Shown: positions 11,067 to 17,629 of the stretch, in pieces
How the letters are laid out: every line of letters begins with the position of its first letter
Numbering within the stretch: the first letter of the stretch is position 1
Assembly: GCA_016710335.1 (NCBI GenBank)
Contig: JADJXQ010000017.1
Location: forward strand, 1 to 18,335
Direction of reading: 5' to 3'
DNA from: Rhodospirillales bacterium
GTDB taxonomy: Bacteria; Pseudomonadota; Alphaproteobacteria; Rhodospirillales; Defluviicoccaceae
Length of the DNA: 18,335 nucleotides
Translations under genes and position numbers: made by a program
Notes under the pieces: model-generated
What the model saw: the letters and a program-made list of their open reading frames with translations, nothing else
What the model was told of the DNA's origin: nothing
Database searches by the model: none

Positions 11067-12619
11067 CCTTCGCCGCCCCGCGCGAGATGATCCTGCGCCC
11101 CTACCAGGCCGACGCCATCGACGGGCTGCGCGCGCAGGTCCGGGCCGGGCGGCGCCGCGTCATCCTCTGCGCCGGCACCGGGGCGGGCAAGACCGTAATC
11201 GCCGCCAAGCTGCTGGCCGAGGCCGACCGCAAGGGCAGCTACAGCCTGTTCGTCGTCGACCGCGTGGCGCTGGTCGACCAGACGAGCGCGGTGCTCACCG
11301 ACTACGGCCTGCGGCACGGGGTTGTGCAGGGCGATCACCCCCGCTGGGCGCCATTCGAGAACGTGCAGGTGTGCAGCGCGCAGACGCTTGCCCGCCGCAG
11401 CCTGCCGCGCCGCCCCTCGCTGATCGTTGTCGACGAAGCCCATTGCCGGCACAAGGGCACGCTCGCCCTGATGGACGCGCATCCCGAAGCGGTGTGCGTG
11501 GGCCTGACCGCAACGCCGTTCACCCAGGGCATGGGGCAGGACTGGAACGGGATCGTCAATGTCCGGTCCACCCGCCTGCTGATCGAGGACGGGCACCTCG
11601 TCGAGCCCACGATCTATGTCGCACGGTCGCCGGAAGATGCGGAACTCGCCCTGAACAGCTACGGCGAGTTCTCGAACGCCAGCGCCACCGAGGCCGGCAT
11701 CAGGATCATCGGCGATGTGGTGCTTGAATGGGAGCGCAAGGTCCGCGAGCACTTCGGCGGGCCGGCGAAGACCATCGTATTCTCGCCGACGGTCGAGCAC
11801 GGGCGCGAACTCTGCGCCGCCTTCGCCGCCGCCGGCCACAACTTCCAGCAGGTCAGCTATCTCGACCGCAGCGATACCGAGCGGGCCGAGAAGATCGCCG
11901 AGTTTCGTCGGCCGGATAGCGTGATCATGGGTCTCGTGTCCTGCGGGGTGCTCACCAAGGGATTCGATGTCCGGGATTGCCTCGTCGGCATCGCTTGCCG
12001 CCCCTATCGCAAGAGCCTGAGCAGCCACATGCAGGAGATCGGGCGCATCATGCGGCCGGCGCCGGGCAAGGACAAGGCGCTCTGGCTCGATCACTGCGGC
12101 AACGTCGAGCGGTTCGCCGCCGACATGTTTAATGTCTGGGCGGAGGGTGCGGGGGCACTGAGCGAGGCGCAGAAGCGCGACGCGACGCCCCGCAAGCGCG
12201 ACGAGCAGACGCGCGCCAAGGCGGTGTGCCCCGAATGCAGCGGCGCCCTGCGGGGCAACACCTGCCTCGCCTGCGGCTGGGAGCGGCCCGCCCGTTCCGG
12301 CATTGTGGCCGTCGACGGCGCGCTGGTGGCGTTCGACGCCGAGACGCGCGGCCTCAAGCCCCGCGACGGCCTGCGGGCGGCGGTGTTGGCCGACCCGCGC
12401 GCGCTGTGGGAGGCGGCGCTGGCCTACACCAGTCAACGGCAGACTGACGGCGAGAAGGCCCGGCGCTGGGCCTACGGCGCGTGGCGCGGCATCTATCCCG
12501 GCGCGAAGCTGCCGCAGGGCTGGTACAACGCCCCGGTGCCCGCGATGTGGCGCGACGACGCCTATGGCGTGATCGACCGCGAGGTGCGCCGGTTCCGCAA
12601 GCAGCGGAGGGCGGCATGA
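11060..12619 (+). CDS. SF2 (DEAD/DEAH-type) DNA helicase
   Basis: This 519-residue protein is an SF2 helicase of the type III restriction/RecG-like group: Walker A AGTGAGKT (residues 38-45), Walker B VVDEAH (123-128), motif III LTATPF (149-154), and motif VI QEIGRIMR (325-332). After the helicase core comes a possible zinc ribbon, CPEC (390-393) and CLAC (402-405), and a C-terminal part (~410-519) seen in phage relatives. Such phage proteins unwind DNA in replication. The GTG at 11060 is used with GAGGG upstream; an internal ATG at 11087 is the alternative. It overlaps the Toprim gene ATG at its end, and together they may form a helicase-primase pair. Confidence 0.9.
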   Translation: MLTFAAPREMILRPYQADAIDGLRAQVRAGRRRVILCAGTGAGKTVIAAKLLAEADRKGSYSLFVVDRVALVDQTSAVLTDYGLRHGVVQGDHPRWAPFENVQVCSAQTLARRSLPRRPSLIVVDEAHCRHKGTLALMDAHPEAVCVGLTATPFTQGMGQDWNGIVNVRSTRLLIEDGHLVEPTIYVARSPEDAELALNSYGEFSNASATEAGIRIIGDVVLEWERKVREHFGGPAKTIVFSPTVEHGRELCAAFAAAGHNFQQVSYLDRSDTERAEKIAEFRRPDSVIMGLVSCGVLTKGFDVRDCLVGIACRPYRKSLSSHMQEIGRIMRPAPGKDKALWLDHCGNVERFAADMFNVWAEGAGALSEAQKRDATPRKRDEQTRAKAVCPECSGALRGNTCLACGWERPARSGIVAVDGALVAFDAETRGLKPRDGLRAAVLADPRALWEAALAYTSQRQTDGEKARRWAYGAWRGIYPGAKLPQGWYNAPVPAMWRDDAYGVIDREVRRFRKQRRAA

Positions 12620-13530
12620 GCCTCGACGCCGCCATGCGCGACGCCTGCGCCGCCGTTGGCATCCTGCCGCCCCGCCGCGATCCGGTGCCGGGGCGGTGGA
12701 CGCCCTGCCCGGTCGGGGGCAAGGCCGCGTCCAACACCAGCGGGCGCGTGCTGGTGGCCGTCGACGGCCGCAGCGGCGTGGCGTGGAACCACGTCACCGG
12801 CCAGCATGTGCGGTTCACCGCGGACGGGCCCGCCGGTGCCGCGCCACCTGCCATGCGCCGCGACCCCGAGCATGATCGGCGCATCGAGGCCGAGCGGCGC
12901 GAGACCGCGGCGATCTGCGCGCGCATCCTCAAGGCCGCCGTGCAGGAGCCGCATCCCTATCTCGAGCGCAAGGGCTTCCCGGCCGAGGTCGGCCTGGTGA
13001 CCAACGCGCCCCTGGCCTGCGTCCCCGACACGCCGCACGGCCGCGCCGTGGCCGCGTCGATCCCCAAGGCCAGCCCGCTCCTGATCGTGCCGGGCCGGAT
13101 CGGGCGCGAGCTGACGACGCTGCAGCTGATCGACGCGGCCGGCGCCAAGAAGAACCTCTACGGCGGCCGGATGCTGGGCAGTTCACACAGGATCGCCACC
13201 GGGCACGAGACGTGGGTCTGCGAGGGCATCGCCACCGCCCTCAGCGTCAGGGCCGCCCTGCGCCTCTTGGGCCGCTCGGCGACGGTGCTGTGCGCCTTCT
13301 CGGCGAGCAACGTCGAGAGCGTGGCCCGCGCGCACCCGGGCGCGCTCATCGCCGCGGACAACGACAAGCCGCTGCCGCAGTTCGGCGGGATGGGCACGGG
13401 CGAGTTCTTCGCCCGGCGATCCGGCTGTGCGTGGGTAATGCCGCCCGAGCGCGGCGACTGGAACGATCACCACCAGGCGCACGGGCTGCGCGAGGTGGCG
13501 ATGTTGCTGCGGGAGGTCAGGCCGGCATAA
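12616..13530 (+). CDS. Toprim-domain DNA primase
   Basis: This 304-residue protein has a Toprim core: WVCEGIATALSVRAALR (residues 200-216, catalytic Glu203) and ALIAADND (243-250, Asp248 and Asp250), followed by GDWNDHHQAHG (280-290), a common ending in phage and plasmid primases. Before this there are a PYLERKGF helix and LIVPGRIGRELTTLQLIDAA, known from the same family. An N-terminal zinc finger like that of DnaG is not evident. It would make primers for phage DNA replication. The start overlaps the helicase stop (ATGA). Confidence 0.85.
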   Translation: MSLDAAMRDACAAVGILPPRRDPVPGRWTPCPVGGKAASNTSGRVLVAVDGRSGVAWNHVTGQHVRFTADGPAGAAPPAMRRDPEHDRRIEAERRETAAICARILKAAVQEPHPYLERKGFPAEVGLVTNAPLACVPDTPHGRAVAASIPKASPLLIVPGRIGRELTTLQLIDAAGAKKNLYGGRMLGSSHRIATGHETWVCEGIATALSVRAALRLLGRSATVLCAFSASNVESVARAHPGALIAADNDKPLPQFGGMGTGEFFARRSGCAWVMPPERGDWNDHHQAHGLREVAMLLREVRPA

Positions 13531-13925
13531 GGCACACGGCGATCCGCGCGCCGAATACCAGCGGGGCCTGCATGGTGGACGGTGTAGCCCGAGAGGGCAG
13601 ACGGTGGCATCACGCAGGGCGAGCCGACCACGGGGCGGGGCCAAGGCAAAGCGCAGTCCGAAAGACCGAAGCGCGGCCCCCGGGGGACACCACCCCCGCA
13701 AGTAGCGGTCAACCTGTCCGGGCGGTGTGCCACGGCAGGGCCCAAGGCGGCGGCGCGGCTCCGGCCAGCAGGATCGCTCAGGGCATGGGGACCAACCTCG
13801 GCAACCGCCGGGACTGGTCGTCCTAAGCCCTGACAACAACGCTCACCATCCAGCAGACGACAGAGATCAGGAGAGAGACGGATGAAGGAAGAGAGATACG
13901 CGGGAACGCGAAAGACGGTGCGCTG
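13531..13925 (+). ncRNA. Hairpin-rich intergenic region, putative structured RNA or single-strand origin
   Basis: No convincing long gene is seen in these 395 bases. By eye, several stem-loops form: GCCTGC.TGGTG at 13566-13577 with 13608-13620, enclosing GCCC-GAGA-GGGC (13587-13598, GNRA loop); CGGGGCC at 13636-13642 with GGCCCCCG at 13675-13682, enclosing GCGC/GCGC and GTC/GAC; GGGGG/CCCCC at 13682-13697; and CCTG.CCG/CGG.CAGG at 13713-13739. In so GC-rich a genome some pairing is expected, so nesting and GNRA loops are the stronger hints. It could be a leader RNA of the ssb operon, a small RNA, or a primase start site. I do not recognise a known RNA family. Confidence 0.4.
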
Positions 13926-13926
13926 A
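13882..13926 (+). CDS. 14-residue leader ORF coupled to ssb
   Basis: An ORF encoding MKEERYAGTRKTVR has AGGAG nine bases upstream and ends in TGATG, where the last A is the first base of the ssb ATG. The ssb gene itself has no clear ribosome-binding site in the preceding bases. Translational coupling is therefore likely. Whether the peptide has a role is unknown. Confidence 0.5.
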   Translation: MKEERYAGTRKTVR

Positions 13927-14360
13927 TGGCAGGCAGCGTCAACAAGGTCATCCTGATCGGCAACCTCGGCCGCGACCCCGAGGTGCGCAGCTTTCCCTCC
14001 GGCAACAAGGTCTGCAACCTGCGCCTCGCCACGTCCGAGGCATGGGAGGACAAGGCCAGCGGCGAGCGCAAGGAGCGCACCGAATGGCACTCGGTGGCAA
14101 TCTACAACGAAAACCTCGTGCGCATCGCCGAGAAGTATCTTCGCAAGGGCTCCAAGGTCTACATCGAGGGCCAGCTTGAGACCCGGAAGTGGCAGGACCA
14201 GTCCGGGGCCGACCGATACAGCACCGAGGTTGTCCTGCGGGCCTACGTCGGGTCGCTGGTGCTGCTCGACGGTCGGCAACCCGAGGGCGGGCGAGACGAA
14301 GCCCCGCCGCGTCATGCGCCCCCGGCTGCGCCAGAGATCGACGACGAAATCCCCTTCTGA
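13926..14360 (+). CDS. ssb: Single-stranded DNA-binding protein
   Basis: This 144-residue protein has the SSB OB-fold (residues 1-108): MAGSVNKVILIGNLGRDPEV, then TEWHSVAIYNENLVRIAEKY, then KGSKVYIEGQLETRKW. A Pro-rich linker leads to an acidic tip, DDEIPF, which docks replication and repair proteins in bacterial SSBs. It coats single-stranded DNA during phage replication and recombination. It follows a 395-base structured region and a 14-codon leader ORF, by which it is probably translationally coupled. A second gene, ERF, in the left arm ends in a similar acidic pattern. Confidence 0.95.
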   Translation: MAGSVNKVILIGNLGRDPEVRSFPSGNKVCNLRLATSEAWEDKASGERKERTEWHSVAIYNENLVRIAEKYLRKGSKVYIEGQLETRKWQDQSGADRYSTEVVLRAYVGSLVLLDGRQPEGGRDEAPPRHAPPAAPEIDDEIPF

Positions 14361-14369
14361 GGACCGCCC

Positions 14370-14831
14370 ATGAGCTTGATCGACACCATCGCCGCAATCA
14401 TGACAGACAAAAAGGAACGCACCATCGGCGACGTGATGGTGCGCTTGCGACAGCGCGACATCCCCGCATCCGAGGCCGAGGCCAAGGAAGCCCTCGCCGG
14501 GCTGGTCGAAGCCGGGCGGCTTGCAAGGCGCAGCATTCACAAAGGCCACTCGTGCCGCGTCCTGACATGGGCGCTGGCGTCGCAGACGTTCGAGGAACCG
14601 GAAGCGAAGGCCGCCATGGTGCAAAAGCGCCGCGCCAAACTTCTTGCCGCTCTGGTTCGCTGCCCGGACACAAACGCCGCCCGTCTGGCTGAGATGACGC
14701 GCGAAACGCACGACATGATCAAAAGAGACCTCGCAGACCTCAAGATCGCCGGGATGGCCGAATGCCATCACCGCGGCCGGTTCGCATGCTGGCGGGCGAC
14801 CCAGGATGGAGCTGGCGAGGCGCGGGCATGA
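14370..14831 (+). CDS. Protein with two winged-helix-like domains
   Basis: This 153-residue protein has two repeats of a winged-helix-like arrangement: residues ~10-65 (TIGDVMVRLRQRDIPASEAE then LAGLVEAGRLARRSI) and ~85-145 (KLLAALVRCPDTNAARLAEM then IKRDLADLKIAGMAECHHRG). Such domains usually bind DNA; the match is structural by eye and no family is named. GAGGA lies seven bases before the ATG. It follows ssb by nine bases and overlaps the DUF1937 gene by ATGA. Confidence 0.65.
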   Translation: MSLIDTIAAIMTDKKERTIGDVMVRLRQRDIPASEAEAKEALAGLVEAGRLARRSIHKGHSCRVLTWALASQTFEEPEAKAAMVQKRRAKLLAALVRCPDTNAARLAEMTRETHDMIKRDLADLKIAGMAECHHRGRFACWRATQDGAGEARA

Positions 14832-15181
14832 CCCCCCGCCTTTACGTCGCCCATCCCTACACCGGGCAAGAGGACGACGCCTATCACGCCGCCCTCTGGT
14901 TCTGCGCCTGCGCGTTCCGCCGCGGCTGGCACCCATACAGCCCCATCGTCCACTGGCACGTTATCGCCGCCAGCCACAACTTGCCCACCGACGCCGCGAC
15001 ATGGGCCGGAATCAACGAGCGCGAGCTGCGTCAGTCCGATGCCCTCGCCGTGCTCAAGCTGACCGGATGGCAGAACAGTGAAGGCCTCAGGATGGAACTT
15101 GCATGGGCGGAGCTCTACGGCCTGCCGGTCAGGTGGTTCGAGTGGACGCACCAGGCCGGGTGGATCGAGGTGACGCCATGA
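14828..15181 (+). CDS. DUF1937 family protein
   Basis: This 117-residue protein fits DUF1937: RLYVAHPYTG at the start, RRGWHPYSPIVHWHVIA in the middle, W..IN..EL..SDAL and LKLTGWQNSEGLRMELAWA, then YGLPVRWFEW. The fold is related to nucleoside 2-deoxyribosyltransferases, which act on nucleotide bases, but the substrate of this family is not known to me. The ATG at 14828 overlaps the upstream stop and is preferred to a start 22 codons before. Confidence 0.8.
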   Translation: MTPRLYVAHPYTGQEDDAYHAALWFCACAFRRGWHPYSPIVHWHVIAASHNLPTDAATWAGINERELRQSDALAVLKLTGWQNSEGLRMELAWAELYGLPVRWFEWTHQAGWIEVTP

Positions 15182-15240
15182 GCCCCGTTGCCTGCGCCGC
15201 CTGCGGGTGGACGGGCCGCGTTCCAGAGCGAAGCCGCTGA
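15178..15240 (+). CDS. 20-residue CxxC micro-ORF, possible gene remnant
   Basis: This frame begins MSPVACAACGWTG and ends in a TGA directly before the methyltransferase ATG. It has one CxxC knuckle, half a zinc ribbon. The start overlaps the DUF1937 stop as ATGA. It may be the truncated first part of a longer zinc-ribbon gene or a micro-protein that keeps ribosomes on the message. Confidence 0.4.
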   Translation: MSPVACAACGWTGRVPERSR

Positions 15241-15978
15241 ATGACCGACCTCGACGCCATCCTCGCCGCTGGTGGCCCGTGGCAGCGCGCCGAGCGCATC
15301 GGCGGGCAACTCCTGCTGCAAGGGGACTGCCGCGAGATCATGTCGGTGCTGCCGAAGGTGGGCGCGGTGGTGACTGATCCGCCATTTGGCATCAAGCGGG
15401 ATAGGGGGATGGGGGGCGGGGGCAGTGGGTTCTACCCCGTCCGCTTCCTTGCACGGTATCAATCGGAGTGGGACGGTGATCGTCCTGCGCCCGAAACCAT
15501 CACGGCCATGTGCAGCCTCGCCGACCACGCCATTATCTGGGGCGGCCAGTTCTTTGCCGACCTGCTGCCACCGCAAGGAAAGTGGCTGTTCTGGGACAAG
15601 TGCCAGACGATGCCCAGCTATGGCGACGGCGAACTAGCGTGGACCAGCTTGCCCGGCCATGCCGTCAAGCAGTTCACCTGGAGTGGCAACGGTCTGATGG
15701 CGAAAGAGCGCGACCGCCACCACCCCACCCAGAAGCCCGTCGCCCTGATGCTATGGTGCCTCGGCTTTCTGCCGAACGCCCGCACCATCCTAGACCCGTT
15801 CATGGGCAGCGGCACAACCCTCGTCGCCTGCCAGCGCCTCGGCCAGCAGGGAATCGGGATCGAACTCGACCCCGGATACTTCGACATCGCCTGCGAGCGG
15901 GTGCGCAAGGAGGCCGCGCAGGCCCGCCTCGACCTACTTGCCCCCCCGCCCGCCCCGCAACAGGAGACCCTGCTATGA
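15241..15978 (+). CDS. DNA amino-methyltransferase (N4-cytosine or N6-adenine)
   Basis: This 245-residue protein has the motifs of a DNA amino-methyltransferase in beta-class order: motif IV TDPPFG (residues 45-50), HPTQKPVALM (161-170), then motif I LDPFMGSGTTLVACQRL (184-200) and IGIELD (205-210). DPPF rather than DPPY is used. It would methylate adenine or cytosine in the phage DNA, as protection or regulation. No restriction partner is seen. It starts directly after the micro-ORF stop and overlaps the next ATG. Confidence 0.9.
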   Translation: MTDLDAILAAGGPWQRAERIGGQLLLQGDCREIMSVLPKVGAVVTDPPFGIKRDRGMGGGGSGFYPVRFLARYQSEWDGDRPAPETITAMCSLADHAIIWGGQFFADLLPPQGKWLFWDKCQTMPSYGDGELAWTSLPGHAVKQFTWSGNGLMAKERDRHHPTQKPVALMLWCLGFLPNARTILDPFMGSGTTLVACQRLGQQGIGIELDPGYFDIACERVRKEAAQARLDLLAPPPAPQQETLL

Positions 15979-16766
15979 CCCACCCGCGCGAAGCCCAGCC
16001 CGCAGCGGCCGCCGTGCTGGAACTTCTCGACCGGCGGCTGAGGGCCCTTGAGGCGCGCGTGCAGGCGGATGCCCGGTGGCTTGATGTGCTCGTCGCCATC
16101 GGCGCGGTCGACCTGCCGCGCGTGATGGAAGACGATGTGATGACGTACGACACGATGTACGAAATCCTGTGGTGCATCAAGGCGCGGCTTGTGGCGGCGG
16201 CTGTGGCCGAGCAAGGCGGCCCCCGAACGGCGCCGGTCGAGGATCCGGACGACCCGCTTGAGGCGTTTCTCCGCGACCTCGGCCTGTTCGGGCTGGAGGA
16301 TGAGCCGGAGACGCTGTACCGGCGCATCGCCGGCACGCGCTGGCGCGACGGGATGACGCCGGAGCAGAAGCTCGAGGTGATTGCCGAGTTGCGCCGGCTC
16401 GGATTCTCCGCATCCGGCGGCCGGGTCGATCCCCTGCAGGCGGCAGAAGCGCGGCGGCGCGACGGGGTTCGCCCGCCGTCGGGCGGCATTTGCACCGCCG
16501 CCGCCGCCGCGCGCTGGGTCGAGCGGTTGCGGGCTGCGGGGATTGTGCTGCGGCCCGAAGATTTGCTGATCTGCCGCGGCGCGATTCAGTTCACCACGGA
16601 TTGGCCTCATCTGGCCGGGCGTTGCGGCCTGTCGGTGGCCGAGGCCCGTGCGAGGGCAAAGCTGCTGATGCCTCCCGCGGCCTGCGATTGGCGCGGGAGG
16701 GAACTGGTTCTGGAGGCTCTTTGCGCGGTCGTGCCGGGCCCCGCAGTGCCGGAGGTGCAGCCATGA
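15975..16766 (+). CDS. Hypothetical phage protein (263 aa)
   Basis: This 263-residue protein is not recognised. It starts MTHPREAQPAAAAVLELLDR, is largely helical and Ala/Arg-rich, has an acidic region (EDPDDPLEAFLRDLGLFGLE), a TPEQKLEVIAELRRLGFS segment, and a C-terminal segment CGLSVAEARARAKLLMPPAA that may be HTH-like. The start overlaps the methyltransferase stop as ATGA and the end overlaps the next gene likewise. Phages often carry regulators in this place just before the structural operon, but this remains inference. Confidence 0.65.
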   Translation: MTHPREAQPAAAAVLELLDRRLRALEARVQADARWLDVLVAIGAVDLPRVMEDDVMTYDTMYEILWCIKARLVAAAVAEQGGPRTAPVEDPDDPLEAFLRDLGLFGLEDEPETLYRRIAGTRWRDGMTPEQKLEVIAELRRLGFSASGGRVDPLQAAEARRRDGVRPPSGGICTAAAAARWVERLRAAGIVLRPEDLLICRGAIQFTTDWPHLAGRCGLSVAEARARAKLLMPPAACDWRGRELVLEALCAVVPGPAVPEVQP

Positions 16767-17537
16767 CCGACCCCCGCACCGCCGCGCTTGCCTTCGCCGC
16801 GGCGCAGGCCGGCCGCCCCCTGACACCGGGCGAGCGGGCGCGCGTCGTCGCCTTGGCCGAGGCGCTGATGCTGACCGCCGCGCGCGCCGCCGCCACCCCG
16901 CCCGACAGTTGCGGGCCCGAGGTGCCGGTGGCCCCCGCCCGCGCGTTCCGGGTGTTCGCGCCCCAGCGCGTCGTCTCTGCCGCCACGGGCCGCACCGCGC
17001 CCGACGGCTACCAGGGCCGCCACGTCGTCGTCACCGCGGATGTCTGGGATCGCATGGCCCGCCGCCGCGGCCGAACGCCACCGGGCCGCAGGCGGCGCGG
17101 CCGAGGCCTTCCGGCCGCCGTTCGAGGCCCACCAGGTCGCCGCCGCCAGGCGTTACGCGGCAGTTGCCGAGCGCCTGGAAGCGGGCGGGATGCGCTGTGC
17201 CAGCATGGAGGTGCGGGCAGGGGGCGGCGGTGTCGGGCGCGGAGGCGCGTCCGAGGCGCTGCTGGCCGAGGCCGACTGGTTGCGCCGCGCCCGCGCCGCC
17301 GTGGGGCCGGGCGCCGCGCTGGCCCCGACGCGCCGCTGGGCCGATGCTGGGCGCCGGGTGCTGACGGTCGCGGCGCTCGACCAGGTTGCAATCGGCGGGC
17401 TGACGCTGTCGGCGATCCTGCGGCGCGCAGGCTGGCCCCCCAAGGGGTCGTACCGTCGCGCTTTGCGAGAGGCACTGGCGGGGGCACTGGACAGGATTGC
17501 GGGGTTGCCGGGCCGGGGGCCACAAGATGGGGGTTGA
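16763..17537 (+). pseudogene. Frameshifted conserved phage gene before the structural operon
   Basis: The first ~95 codons (MTDPRTAALAFAAAQAGRPL to VTADVWDRMARR) read naturally in one frame. From about 17060 the plausible coding frame is the +1 frame, with ERHRAAGGAAEAFRPPFEAH, AAARRYAAVAERLEAGGMRC and RRALREALAGALDRIAG, ending at 17537. The original frame instead becomes Arg/Gly/Pro-rich and ends at 17575. The start-to-stop length, 775 bases, has one base too many. The shift lies in a GC-rich CCCGCCGCCGCGG run where indels or sequencing errors are likely. From memory, relatives are a single protein of about 250 residues of unknown function found in phage early regions. A programmed shift is possible but no slippery site is evident. 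Confidence 0.65.
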
Positions 17538-17581
17538 CGAAAGGTCCGCCTCGTGGCAGGACATCGCTATCCTGAGGAACT

Positions 17582-17610
17582 GTGCCCGGAGGCCGAAAGG
17601 CGCCGGGCAC
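17582..17610 (+). terminator. Strong hairpin between early and structural regions
   Basis: GTGCCCGG (17582-17589) pairs perfectly with CCGGGCAC (17603-17610), and the inside holds GCC-GAAA-GGC with a GNRA tetraloop. There is no U-run directly after the stem (only TGCCGTTT), so a typical intrinsic terminator is not certain; it may instead be an RNA-processing or stability element. It lies after the frameshifted gene and 19 bases before the next start. Confidence 0.4.
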
Positions 17611-17629
17611 TGCCGTTTCCGGAGCCGTC

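Noticed and set aside
11042..12436. 464-codon minus-strand open frame opposite the helicase
   Set aside because: The plus strand has all helicase motifs in order, so this is an antisense shadow.
13531..13925. RNase P, tmRNA or 6S RNA gene
   Set aside because: Some pieces look similar, but the conserved core sequences of these RNAs are not found.
13467..14936. 489-codon minus-strand open frame over the structured region and ssb
   Set aside because: It covers ssb and other clear plus-strand genes, and its translation resembles no protein type; GC-rich DNA commonly gives such shadows.
15925..15978. Beta-clamp binding motif at the methyltransferase C-terminus (QQETLL)
   Set aside because: It resembles the QxxLx-type motif only weakly and such short matches are frequent by chance.
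17534..17573. Promoter with TTGACG and TATCCT before the structural gene
   Set aside because: The boxes are 28 bases apart, too far for a sigma70 promoter.
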